From positions 868,001 to 932,000 of the forward strand of contig OY770021.1 in the NCBI GenBank assembly GCA_963669315.1: 64,000 nucleotides of DNA. The letters run 5' to 3'. The translations under genes and the position numbers were made by a program. This DNA comes from SZUA-547 sp963669315 (GTDB lineage: Bacteria; Pseudomonadota; Alphaproteobacteria; Rhodobacterales; Rhodobacteraceae). Shown piece after piece: positions 43,866 to 52,491 of the stretch (position 1 is the stretch's first letter; every line of letters begins with the position of its first letter). The notes beneath the pieces are model-generated. The model was not told the origin of the DNA and did not search any database. It worked only from the letters and a program-made list of their open reading frames with translations.

Positions 43866-44573
43866 ATGAGTAAGAGTAACCCGTTCAAGGGCTTTCATAG
43901 CAGCCCTGATGTCATCCGCCTGGCGGTCATGATGTATGTTCGATTTCCGCTTTCGTTGCGGAATGTGGAGGACCTCCTCCATGAGCGCGGGATCGATGTC
44001 AGCCATGAGTCCGTGCGCTTCTGGTGGCAAAGATTTGGCCCGATGTTCGCGGCGGAGATCAAGCGCAAGCGGGTCGATCGGATGCGCGTGTACTCGAACT
44101 GGCGCTGGCATCTGGACGAGGTCTTCGTGAAGGTCAACGGCGAGCGCTGCTTTCTCTGGCGCGCCGTGGATCACGAAGGTGAGGTGCTGGAGACGGTGGT
44201 CACCAAACGCCGGGACAAACGCGCCGCATTGAAACTGTTGAAGAAATTGATGAAGCGCTTTGGTCAGCCGCGCGAGATCGTGACAGACCGGCTTCGATCG
44301 TATGCCGCCGCTCTGAAGGAGATGGGCGGCTCGGATCTGCAGACCACAGGTCGCTGGCTGAACAATCGGGCGGAAAACTCACACCTGCCGTTCCGACGAC
44401 GAGAACGGGCGATGCTAAGGTTCAGGCGCATGCGAAGTTTACAGATGTTCGCCGCCGTTCATTCCTCCGTCTACAACCTGTTCAACCGAGAGCACCACCT
44501 CTACTCCAGACGAAATTTCAAACTTAACCGCACCGCCGCTCTCGAAGAGTGGCGGCGGCTCAGTGCGGCCTAA
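43866..44573 (+). CDS. IS6-family transposase
   Basis: This is a perfect repeat of the 235-residue transposase at 31617, with Asp84, Asp141 and Glu170. Identity of both copies, even in wobble bases, shows a recent duplication or ongoing gene conversion. Confidence 0.95.
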   Translation: MSKSNPFKGFHSSPDVIRLAVMMYVRFPLSLRNVEDLLHERGIDVSHESVRFWWQRFGPMFAAEIKRKRVDRMRVYSNWRWHLDEVFVKVNGERCFLWRAVDHEGEVLETVVTKRRDKRAALKLLKKLMKRFGQPREIVTDRLRSYAAALKEMGGSDLQTTGRWLNNRAENSHLPFRRRERAMLRFRRMRSLQMFAAVHSSVYNLFNREHHLYSRRNFKLNRTAALEEWRRLSAA

Positions 44574-44702
44574 GTTCCTGCGATTACGGGGATACTGAGA
44601 CTGGTTCGCATTCGTCTGATGGTGTGGATGGCTCCACCCGAACGGCATCGCGATGCGCCAGGTTGGTGCTGTTTGAATCCAACGAAGGAGGGAGCCATCC
44701 AC

Positions 44703-45725
44703 ATGCAGGTTACAACACTCGGGATCGATCTGGCCAAGTCCGTCTTCCAACTTCACGGCGTCGACGCCGACGGCGCCGTGGTTTTGCAGAAGAAGTTACG
44801 ACGTGGCGGCGTACTCGGATTTCTTGGAAAGCTGGAACCCTGCCTTGTGGGCATGGAGGCCTGCGCCACATCCCATCACTGGGCGCGGGAGATCGCCGCT
44901 CTAGGGCATGAGGTGCGGCTGATTCCGCCTGCTTACGTGAAACCTTACGTGAAACGGCAGAAAAACGACGCGGCCGACGCGGAGGCGATCTGCGAGGCCG
45001 TCACACGCCCAAACATGCGCTTCGTCCCGGTCAAGAGCGCCGAGCAGAAGAGTGTCCTGGTGCTGCACCGGTCACGAGACCTGCTGATGCGCCAGCGGAC
45101 CATGATCCTGAATGCGATCCGCGCGCACATGGCCGAGTTCGGGGTCATCGCGGCGCAGGGTCCGCGAAAGGTCGTTGATCTCGTGACGCGCCTTCGGAGT
45201 GGCGAGAAACTCGGCGTGCCGGAGATCGCGCAATCCGCTCTGTTGGCGCTCGCCGCCCAGCTCGAGAACCTGGCGACCGAGATCCGACAACTCGAGCGGC
45301 GGCTGATGGCCTGGCATCGGCAGAGCCATGCGAGTCAGCGGCTGGAGACCATCCCCGGCGTCGGGATCATCACCGCCACGGCCCTCGCGGCCAGCGTGCC
45401 CGATCCGACCGCCTTCAAATCCGGCCGGCAATTCGCGGCTTACCTTGGTCTGGTTCCCCGACAGAACTCATCCGGCGGGAAGGAGCGTCTCGGCGGCATC
45501 TCGAAGATGGGGAACGGCTATCTGAGAAAGCTTTTGGTGGTCGGCGCCACATCCGTCGTCCGACGCGCAGGGACCAACGACACCAAAACCGGCACCTGGG
45601 TGCGATCGCTTCTCGAGCGCAAACCAGCACGGGTCGTCACCGTCGCCATCGCCAACAAGACCGCTCGCACGGCTTGGGCGCTGCTCGCGAAAGGGGAAAG
45701 CTACAAGGCCGCTCCGGCCATCTGA
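44703..45725 (+). CDS. IS110-family (IS1111 subgroup) recombinase/transposase
   Basis: This 340-residue protein is identical to that at 32454, with the same DEDD and Ser motifs and the same AAGGAGGGA ribosome site. Confidence 0.95.
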   Translation: MQVTTLGIDLAKSVFQLHGVDADGAVVLQKKLRRGGVLGFLGKLEPCLVGMEACATSHHWAREIAALGHEVRLIPPAYVKPYVKRQKNDAADAEAICEAVTRPNMRFVPVKSAEQKSVLVLHRSRDLLMRQRTMILNAIRAHMAEFGVIAAQGPRKVVDLVTRLRSGEKLGVPEIAQSALLALAAQLENLATEIRQLERRLMAWHRQSHASQRLETIPGVGIITATALAASVPDPTAFKSGRQFAAYLGLVPRQNSSGGKERLGGISKMGNGYLRKLLVVGATSVVRRAGTNDTKTGTWVRSLLERKPARVVTVAIANKTARTAWALLAKGESYKAAPAI

Positions 45726-45977
45726 ACAGAGGAGACAACCGCGCCGACCCTGTGTCGCCGCAATGAATGCAAGGGCGGAAGTGAGTGATGATGATCGAAC
45801 CGGACCGCCGCCGGGACACCCCGAGGTGTTGTCTGGGCTTCGAAGCTCGATAGTCTGATAGGGACCCGGCAAGCGGACTTCATCAAGGCCGGCGGTCAGA
45901 CGCACCGCGCAAACAGGCCGGACAAATGACCGCAACGTGTTTCGATCGATATCACTCAAGAAAACCCTTGCAAAAAC
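45726..45977 (+). ncRNA. Candidate seekRNA/bridge RNA region, second copy
   Basis: This is identical to the non-coding end at 33477-33728, including the GTCTGAT (45853-45859) and GTCAGAC (45895-45901) words. See the first copy for the reasoning. Confidence 0.5.
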
Positions 45978-46010
45978 GGAGCCATCCACAAATGACAATA
46001 CCCGAAAACA

Positions 46011-46691
46011 TCAACTGTGCTTATCGACTTCGGCGACGCAGTAACCAAAATCCCGGATTGTCTCTATTTTCAAGTTGGCGTGACTGATCTTCTTGCGAAT
46101 TCGACTCACGAGCGTCTCAACTGCATTGATCCCAACTTCAGCTCGGTTCAATCCGTAGAGTTTGTGATAAATGCACTCTTTGTGGACCGGCTTTCCAACA
46201 TGCGCGATCAAGACTTCTAAAGTAGACAATTCCATCTGTGTCAGCGGCAGGCGGTTTCCATATAGCGATGCCGTTTTGTGTCTGCGATCAAAGGATAGTC
46301 CACCGAACTCCACGACGTCATAGATCAGTCCATATTTTCGTCTGGATAGAGCCCACACGCGCGCCATGAGCTCTTCATAATCAAATGGCTTGGCGAGACA
46401 GTCGTCAGCCCCATGGTTGAGGCACTCAATTCGCTTTTTCACACAATCAATTGGCGACAACGCGATCAACGGCGTTGTCGATCCGCTGGATCTGATCTCC
46501 CGAACAGTATTCGGCTTGAGAAGGTCCTTCGTTTCAAGGTCGATGATCGCTACGTCGTAATCACATGCGGATATTGCAGCGGCCCCCTCATCGATCGACG
46601 CAAACAGGTCAATGGCTTGAGACCGAGTCGCGAACTTGCGCACGATCTCTGCCGATTCCGGCGATGCCTCGGCGATAAGAAGCACTCTCAT
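46011..46691 (-). CDS. OmpR-family (CtrA-like) response regulator
   Basis: The start at 46691 (MRVLLIAEASPESAE) matches the family; the upstream Met at 46763 adds unrelated residues. The 226-residue protein has a receiver with Asp51 present (VAIIDLET) and Lys101 (CLAKPFD), but the N-terminal acidic pair is weak (IAEASPE instead of IEDD), so phosphorylation may be inefficient. The C-terminal winged helix (PLTQMELSTLEVLIAH, LVSRIRKKI, RDFGYCV) is intact. It is a paralogue of the regulator at 9.6 kb and, like it, follows a transport operon (TRAP genes, 150 bases) without a kinase. Confidence 0.85.
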   Translation of the reverse strand: MRVLLIAEASPESAEIVRKFATRSQAIDLFASIDEGAAAISACDYDVAIIDLETKDLLKPNTVREIRSSGSTTPLIALSPIDCVKKRIECLNHGADDCLAKPFDYEELMARVWALSRRKYGLIYDVVEFGGLSFDRRHKTASLYGNRLPLTQMELSTLEVLIAHVGKPVHKECIYHKLYGLNRAEVGINAVETLVSRIRKKISHANLKIETIRDFGYCVAEVDKHS

Positions 46692-46842
46692 TTTCTCTGA
46701 TCGCCTTGCATGGTGTAGCCGTCCATTTGCTTCGCAGCTGAAAAAGCAGTCGCCGGAACACACCTCAAAATTAATGAGCTTGCGATCCGGCGACCCAGGG
46801 TCAGGAACGGCGCTTGGGAGAAACGCCGCACCTGCTTATGCG

Positions 46843-48216
46843 CTATTTGATGATCACTTCCGGCCCCATGAAGTAATGCGGCAGCAGGGTCGAGATGATC
46901 GGGATGTAGGTGACCATGATCAGGAACACGAACAGGATCATCAGCCAGGGCAGCGAGGCCTTGACCACCCGCATCATCGACATCCCCGTGACGCCCGCTG
47001 TGACGAACAGGTTCAGTCCCACCGGCGGCGTGATCATGCCGATCTCCATGTTGACCACCATGATGATGCCCAGATGGATCGGGTCGATCCCCAGCTCGAT
47101 TGCGATTGGGAAGACCAGCGGAGCGACAATCACCAGTAGGCCCGATGGCTCCATGAACTGACCGCCGATCAGCAGGATTACATTCACAATCACCAGGAAC
47201 ACGATAGGACCGAACCCGGCGCCCAGCATGGCTTCGGCGATGCCCTGCGGGATCTGCTCTTCCGTCAGCACGTGTTTCAGGATCAGCGCGTTGGCGATCA
47301 CGAACAGCAGCATGATCGTCATCCGGCCGGCCTCGAACAGCGCGTGTTTGGCGTCCTTGTGGAAGAACGCTGTGATCAGCGCCTGCGGCTTGCGGGACAG
47401 AGCGATGGACGAGCCATCCGCACGGTTCAGCGGTCCCATGTCGCGATAGACGAAATTCGCGATCAGGAACGCATAGACGGAGGCGACCGCGGCGGCTTCG
47501 GTTGGCGTGAAGATGCCGCCATAGATGCCACCGAGGATGATGACGATCAGCATCAGGCCCCACATCGCGTCACGAGCGCTCTCGAAAATCTCGCCCCAGC
47601 CCGCGAACGGGTTGGCTGGAAGGCCTTTGACCCGTGCAGCGACGTAGATCCCGATCATCAGCATCAGTCCGGCCAGGATGCCCGGAATGACGCCCGCCAG
47701 GAACATCCGGCCGACCGAGACGTCCACGGACGCCGCATAGACGACCATCACGATTGAGGGCGGGATCAGAATCCCCAGCGTGCCCGCATTACAGATCACG
47801 CCCGCAGCGAAGTCCTTGGTGTAGCCGCTCTGGACCATGCCTGCGATGCAGATCGAGCCGATCGCGACCACGGTGGCCGGCGAAGAGCCAGAGAGCGCCG
47901 CGAACAACATGCAGGCGAAGACCGACGCGATGGCCAGTCCGCCACGCAGATGGCCGACGCAGGCGATGGCGAAGCGGATGATGCGCTTGGCCACCCCGCC
48001 CGTCGACATGAAGGTCGAGGCCAGGATGAAGAACGGGATCGCAAGCAGCGTGTAGTGGCCCGCGAAAGCGTTGAAAAGAGTCTGCGCGACAGACGCGAGC
48101 GAAGCATCCGACAAGACCATCAAAAAGATGATCGAGGAGAGGCCCAGCGAGACCGCGATGGGAACACCGATCAGCAGGAGCGCGATCACCATGCCGAAGA
48201 GAATGGCCATTTCCAT
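46843..48216 (-). CDS. TRAP transporter large permease (DctM type)
   Basis: The start at 48216 (MEMAILFGMVIALLLIGVPIAVSLG) follows the small-permease stop by four bases. The product of about 457 residues has 12 or more hydrophobic segments and DctM signatures (NAGTLGILIPPSIVMVVYA, MEIGMITPPVGLNLFV). It is the Na+-coupled transport subunit of a TRAP system, longer than the 425-residue norm because of a charged loop (about residues 245-275). Confidence 0.9.
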   Translation of the reverse strand: MEMAILFGMVIALLLIGVPIAVSLGLSSIIFLMVLSDASLASVAQTLFNAFAGHYTLLAIPFFILASTFMSTGGVAKRIIRFAIACVGHLRGGLAIASVFACMLFAALSGSSPATVVAIGSICIAGMVQSGYTKDFAAGVICNAGTLGILIPPSIVMVVYAASVDVSVGRMFLAGVIPGILAGLMLMIGIYVAARVKGLPANPFAGWGEIFESARDAMWGLMLIVIILGGIYGGIFTPTEAAAVASVYAFLIANFVYRDMGPLNRADGSSIALSRKPQALITAFFHKDAKHALFEAGRMTIMLLFVIANALILKHVLTEEQIPQGIAEAMLGAGFGPIVFLVIVNVILLIGGQFMEPSGLLVIVAPLVFPIAIELGIDPIHLGIIMVVNMEIGMITPPVGLNLFVTAGVTGMSMMRVVKASLPWLMILFVFLIMVTYIPIISTLLPHYFMGPEVIIK

Positions 48217-48220
48217 GGGT

Positions 48221-48874
48221 TCAACCCTCCTTGTCGGCGCTGGCGGCCGCTTCTTCGACCATATCCTCAGCCTCATGGCTGGCGATGATCATGTCCGCCT
48301 CACCCTTGAAGACTTCGATTGCGACTTCGATGAACCGGAAAAGCATCAATCCCACGCCCAACGGCAGACAGAAGTAGGGAATGAAACGAGGCAGCTTCTC
48401 GTAGGCCTCACTCTGGTTGATCATCGGCTCGATGAAGCGCAGCCAATCGAGCATTGGAATGTCGTTGACTTCATACCAGGCTTGATCGCGCATGGTTCCA
48501 TCGAACATTGGCAACCCAGCGAATGGCGCCCAATAGTCCCATGACCCAACGAACAGAAGCAGTGAGAAGACGATGCAAAGCAGGACGGTGACAATCGCGA
48601 GAATCCGGCGCGTCCCCGCTGAAACCATGTTCAGAACTGCGTCGACGCCCAGATGCGACTTTGTTTTGACGCTGTAAGACGCCCCCAGCAGCACCAGCCA
48701 GGCGAACAGAAAAACGGTCGCCTCAAGCGCCCACAAGATGTTGGCATTGAATGCGTAACGCGCGATGACGTTGGCGAAAGTGATCAACGTCATGATGCCG
48801 AGGATCACCGCGATCAGCGTCTCCTCGATGGCGTTGACCGCCCGGCCTAACGGAGTCTTGGGTTCGTAATGCAT
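48221..48874 (-). CDS. TRAP transporter small permease (DctQ type)
   Basis: The start at 48874 (MHYEPKTPLGRAVNAIEE) follows an AAGGGGG site. The 217-residue protein has four membrane segments and the DctQ motifs FANVIARYAFNANILWALEATVFLFAWLVLLGAS. It has an extra periplasmic or cytoplasmic loop (about residues 105-150) relative to short DctQ proteins. Confidence 0.85.
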   Translation of the reverse strand: MHYEPKTPLGRAVNAIEETLIAVILGIMTLITFANVIARYAFNANILWALEATVFLFAWLVLLGASYSVKTKSHLGVDAVLNMVSAGTRRILAIVTVLLCIVFSLLLFVGSWDYWAPFAGLPMFDGTMRDQAWYEVNDIPMLDWLRFIEPMINQSEAYEKLPRFIPYFCLPLGVGLMLFRFIEVAIEVFKGEADMIIASHEAEDMVEEAAASADKEG

Positions 48875-48989
48875 GGTGCCCCCTTCCGATGATCTTCCGC
48901 GCATGGCCTGCGAAGGACCGGCATGCGCGCTGGATTGGAAAGGCGGCCCGTTTCCACGGGCCGCGGTTCTTCGTCAGTTTTGATTGCGA

Positions 48990-50000
48990 TCAGTTGGTCA
49001 GTTCGTTCGCCGCCTGAGCAGCCGCGATGACGTCGGCGCCGACATCACCCTCGAACTGCGCCCAGACCGGCTGCATGGCATCGACCCAAAGCTGACGCTG
49101 CTCCGGCGTCTGCGGCCGGATGACGCCGCCCGCCTCAACGATGGAGGCCTTGGCCTGCTCATTCAGCTCGTTCGCCTTCGCATTCCGCTCAGCGGTGACT
49201 TCCTGAATGATTGTGTTCAATTGATCGCGGATCGCCGGGTCGAGGCCGTCCCAGAATTCTGTCGAGGTGACGAGCAGATAGTCGATCACCCCGTGATTGG
49301 TCTCGGTGACGCCGTCCTGCACCTCAAAGAACTTCTTGCCATAGATGTTCGACCAGACATTCTCCTGCCCATCGACGACGCCGGTCTGCAGCGCGCCATA
49401 GACTTCGGAAAACGACATCTTCTGCGGAGAGCCGCCGATCGCCTTCATCTGTGCGACCAGAACTTCCGACTGCATGACGCGGAACTTCAAACCGTCAGCG
49501 TCTGCAGGCTCGATGAGAGGGACATTCGCCGACATTTGCTTCATTCCGTTGTGCCAGAAAGAGAGGCCGGTCAGACCGCGGCGTTTCATGGCCAGCAGAA
49601 GTTTCTGACCTTCTTCGCTCGCCTGGAAACGGTCAACCGCGTCAATGTCTGTAAACATGAACGGCATGTCGAAGATCCGATACTTCTTGGTGAAGGTTTC
49701 GAATTTCGAAAGCGAAGGCGCCAAAAGCTGAACGTCATTGCGCAACAACGCCTCAAGCTCGGTCGCGTCTGTATAGAGCGCCGCGTTTGGGAACACCTCC
49801 ATACAGGCCTTGCCGTTCATCTCTTCATTAACGCGCTTTTCAAGCGCTCCGGCGGCCAGTCCCTTGGGATGCTTGTCCGAGTTGGTGACGTGGCTGAACT
49901 TGATGACGATCTCGCCGTCATCGCAGGCGTCGGTGGCTGCGGCCCCGGTTGCACCAAGGGCTGTCGCGACAGCCAGTGTACTTGCTATAAGAAGCTTCAT
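48990..50000 (-). CDS. TRAP transporter solute-binding protein (DctP type)
   Basis: The 336-residue protein has a signal peptide cleaved near A-A-A-T and a DctP fold (IKFSHVTNSDKHPKGLAA, GMKQMSANVPLIEPADADGLKFRVMQSEV with the conserved Arg for the carboxylate, and GALQTGVVDGQENVWSN). The carboxylate-clamping Arg in KFRVM supports an organic-acid ligand. It is the first gene of the leftward TRAP operon and is divergent from the hydrolase-LeuCD operon. Confidence 0.9.
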   Translation of the reverse strand: MKLLIASTLAVATALGATGAAATDACDDGEIVIKFSHVTNSDKHPKGLAAGALEKRVNEEMNGKACMEVFPNAALYTDATELEALLRNDVQLLAPSLSKFETFTKKYRIFDMPFMFTDIDAVDRFQASEEGQKLLLAMKRRGLTGLSFWHNGMKQMSANVPLIEPADADGLKFRVMQSEVLVAQMKAIGGSPQKMSFSEVYGALQTGVVDGQENVWSNIYGKKFFEVQDGVTETNHGVIDYLLVTSTEFWDGLDPAIRDQLNTIIQEVTAERNAKANELNEQAKASIVEAGGVIRPQTPEQRQLWVDAMQPVWAQFEGDVGADVIAAAQAANELTN

Positions 50001-50200
50001 TGTTTCCTCCCAAAGATTAATCGAACATCGCTGCGCCGCGTGATCCGCAGCGTCTGCGGGCGGGTGCAGTTATCGATGCGGGACGTTAGCGGCAAAATCC
50101 GGAAAGTTTCTTCGGCAATATTGATCAGTTTTTCCGAACAATCTTTCGCCGATATACGGTAATGTCGCCGCTGATCGTCACCAATTCCGAGGCGAGTTGA
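50001..50200. promoter_or_regulatory. Divergent promoter region between TRAP and hydrolase operons
   Basis: This 200-base AT-richer region separates two divergent operons. Inverted repeats CGGAAA/TTTCCG (50100 and 50131) and TTCGG/CCGAA (50111 and 50134) overlap and could bind the LysR regulator encoded downstream at 53.1 kb, coordinating uptake and breakdown. Confidence 0.4.
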
Positions 50201-51106
50201 ATGTTCGAAAATTTCATCGAAGAGCGCTTGGACGGCGCAGGGGCAAAGATCTTCGTGCGCCGGGCTGGGCCGCCAGGCGCGCCCGCTGTGCTGCTTCTGC
50301 ACGGTTATCCTCAGACCTCAGCCATGTGGAATGGCGTGGCGCCGATATTGGCGCGCGACTATCAGGTCGTATGCGCCGATCTGCGTGGCTACGGGCGTTC
50401 GGACAAGCCGGCGTCGGATCCGAAACACGAGACCTATTCCAAGCGCGCGACAGCGAATGACCTCGTCCAGGTCATGAGCGCTCTTGGCCACGATAGGTTC
50501 TTTATCGGCGCGCATGATCGAGGAGCCCGCGTTGCGCATCGGTTGGGTCTCGACCATCCAGAGAACGTAGTCGCGATGACGTTGCTCGACATCGCGCCAA
50601 CCCGAGAAATGTACGCGAACACCACCGCCGAGTTCGCGCGGACTTATTGGCACTGGTTCTTCCTGATCCAAAAGAATCCGCTGCCGGAGACCATCATCGG
50701 CAAGGACCCGGTCGAGTTCTGGAAGCGCAAATGCTTCAACCAATCGGGCGGCGTGAACCCTTTCGTGGAAGAAGCCCTTCAAGAGTATCTCGACGCGTTC
50801 GATGATCCCGCAGCCATTCACGCCAGTTGCGAAGACTATCGCGCGGCTGCGACAATTGACACCGAGCATGACAACGCTGATGGCGATCGCAAGCTCTCGG
50901 TCCCGATCGAAGTATTCTGGGCCAGTAAGGGTGTGATTGAGAAATGCTTCAATGCGCTGGAACTATGGCGAGCGCGCGCCGAGACTGTCTCGGGTGAGGC
51001 GCTCGATGCAACCCACTACATGTCCGAGGAATACCCTGAGGATATCGCACGCCGAATGGAGCGTTTTTTCTCTCAGCATGCGGTGAAAGAAACGGAACTG
51101 ACCTGA
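50201..51106 (+). CDS. Alpha/beta hydrolase, haloacetate (fluoroacetate) dehalogenase-like
   Basis: The 301-residue protein closely follows the fluoroacetate dehalogenase pattern: HGYPQT oxyanion region, nucleophile Asp106 with halide and carboxylate-binding Arg107 and Arg110 (AHDRGAR), the triad Asp130 (LLDIAPT), the halide-pocket His151 and Trp152 (YWHWFFL), Tyr213 (EDYRAAA), and the general-base His272 (DATHYMSEE). These are the residues known to act in RPA1163 and FAc-DEX. It would convert a 2-haloacid such as fluoroacetate to glycolate. Its stop shares one base with the LeuC start (TGATG), so the natural role may be another ester or haloacid step linked to that dehydratase. Confidence 0.85.
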   Translation: MFENFIEERLDGAGAKIFVRRAGPPGAPAVLLLHGYPQTSAMWNGVAPILARDYQVVCADLRGYGRSDKPASDPKHETYSKRATANDLVQVMSALGHDRFFIGAHDRGARVAHRLGLDHPENVVAMTLLDIAPTREMYANTTAEFARTYWHWFFLIQKNPLPETIIGKDPVEFWKRKCFNQSGGVNPFVEEALQEYLDAFDDPAAIHASCEDYRAAATIDTEHDNADGDRKLSVPIEVFWASKGVIEKCFNALELWRARAETVSGEALDATHYMSEEYPEDIARRMERFFSQHAVKETELT

Positions 51107-52488
51107 TGCCAAGAACTCTCTACGACAAGCTGGTCGACGCCCACAAAGTCTGCGATTTGCCGGATGGCGACATCCTGATCTACGTCGATTTTCACATCAT
51201 GAACGAATACACTAGCCCGCAGGCGTTCTCAGCGCTTGAATCCAAGGGACTGACCGTTCGCAAACCCGAGGCGCAGCTTTGCGTCGTGGATCATGTGAAC
51301 GCGACGCGTGAGCGTCGGGCGGCTGATGCGCCATCTCAGATTCTGATCGAGAATCTTGAGGCGAACTGCAAGAAGCACGAACTCGCGTTTTTTGGCTTGG
51401 GCGATCCACGACAGGGCATTGAACATGTGGTGGTGCCAGAACAGGGTCTGGCGCAGCCCGGAATGCTGATCGCTTGCGGCGACAGCCACACCACGACATA
51501 TGGCGCGTTCGGCGCGCTCGGCTTTGGCATCGGCACGTCAGAAGTCGAGCATATCCTCGCCACCCAGACGCTACGTTACAAGCGTCTGAAGACCATTCTG
51601 GTTCAGGTGGACGGCAAACTGGCGCCGGGCGTCACCGCCAAGGACATCATCATGAAGGTGGTGAACGTCATCGGCGCCGGCGGGGCCAACGGCTATGCCG
51701 TCGAGTTCGCGGGCTCAGCGATCGACAGCCTCGGCATGTCGGGACGGATGACGATCTGCAACATGGCGGTCGAGCTTGGCGGGCGCGCAGCTCTGATGGC
51801 GCCAGATGAGAAGACCCTTGCAATTTGTAGCGGCCGCCCGCACAGCGATATGCTTCAATTCGACGGCGAGACCTGGGCCTCTGACCCCGGCGCGGAATTC
51901 GACAAAGTCTTCAAAATCAACGCATCTGAGATCGCGCCGTTGGTGAGTTGGGGCATCAGCCCGGATCAGTCGGTTCCCGTGGACAGCGTGGTGCCTACGG
52001 ACGCCGACATGACCACGCCTAAGGCCAAGGCGGGTCTGGTTCGCGCGCTCAACTATATGGGCCTTGAGGCGGGACAGAAGATCACCGACATCAAGATTGA
52101 TAGCGCGTTCATCGGCTCCTGCACCAACAGTCGGATCGAGGATCTGCGAGACGCCGCCCGCATCATCTCGGGCCGCAAGGTCGCCGCGGGCGTCAACGCA
52201 ATTGTCGTTCCCGGCTCCACTCTGACCAAGGTCATGGCCGAAGAAGAGGGACTGGACAAAGTCTTCATCGAAGCGGGTTTCGACTGGCGGCCGGAAAGCG
52301 GCTGCTCAATGTGCCTGGCGATGAACGACGATTTCGCCCTGGATGGCGAGCGTGTCGTGTCTTCCACCAATCGCAACTTCGAGGGCCGACAGGGCCGCGG
52401 CGCACGGACCCATCTGATGAGCCCGGCCATGGTCGCGGCCGCCGCCGTCACAGGCCGTGTCACCGACGTGCGCGAGTTCGAGGATTAA
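51106..52488 (+). CDS. LeuC-type (aconitase superfamily) dehydratase, large subunit
   Basis: The 460-residue protein has the three cluster cysteines (IGSCTNSRIEDL and ESGCSMCLAMN) and the motifs ACGDSHTTTYGAFGALGFGIGTSEVEH and FEGRQGRGARTHLMSPAM. It is LeuC-like but sits outside any leucine gene context, coupled to the hydrolase and followed by the small subunit. In other bacteria such paralogues isomerise citramalate or hydrate substituted maleates (dimethylmalate dehydratase). The sequence around the cluster (VSWGISPDQSVPV) differs somewhat from biosynthetic LeuC (VTWGTSPDQ). Confidence 0.85.
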   Translation: MPRTLYDKLVDAHKVCDLPDGDILIYVDFHIMNEYTSPQAFSALESKGLTVRKPEAQLCVVDHVNATRERRAADAPSQILIENLEANCKKHELAFFGLGDPRQGIEHVVVPEQGLAQPGMLIACGDSHTTTYGAFGALGFGIGTSEVEHILATQTLRYKRLKTILVQVDGKLAPGVTAKDIIMKVVNVIGAGGANGYAVEFAGSAIDSLGMSGRMTICNMAVELGGRAALMAPDEKTLAICSGRPHSDMLQFDGETWASDPGAEFDKVFKINASEIAPLVSWGISPDQSVPVDSVVPTDADMTTPKAKAGLVRALNYMGLEAGQKITDIKIDSAFIGSCTNSRIEDLRDAARIISGRKVAAGVNAIVVPGSTLTKVMAEEEGLDKVFIEAGFDWRPESGCSMCLAMNDDFALDGERVVSSTNRNFEGRQGRGARTHLMSPAMVAAAAVTGRVTDVREFED

Positions 52489-52491
52489 CAA

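Larger units (their letters stand above)
44620..45995 (+). mobile_element. IS1111-type (IS110 family) element, second copy
   Basis: Subterminal repeats GTGGATGGCTCC at 44624-44635 and its complement at 45978-45989. It sits at the identical place within the IS6 right end as the first copy, so one insertion happened before the compound unit was duplicated. Confidence 0.8.
43809..46002 (+). mobile_element. IS6-family copy 4 with nested IS1111-type element
   Basis: This is the second copy of the compound unit at 31560-33753, in the same orientation, 12,249 bases further on. Identity starts at 43814 and ends at 46002. The outermost five left bases differ (GGGAC versus GGTCT). The right end stops eight bases before the stop codon of the response regulator gene. 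The two copies bracket the amine-uptake and oxidation genes. Confidence 0.8.

Noticed and set aside
31560..46002. Classical composite transposon with 8-bp target duplications
   Set aside because: The outer flanks (TAATTTTT left, CGAAAACA right) do not match, so simple single-step insertion is not supported; kept as an IS-flanked island instead.
46688..47563. A 291-residue minus-strand frame overlapping dctM
   Set aside because: Its composition (Arg/His/Asp/Gly-rich) is that of an out-of-frame reading of dctM, which has clear transporter motifs in the other frame.
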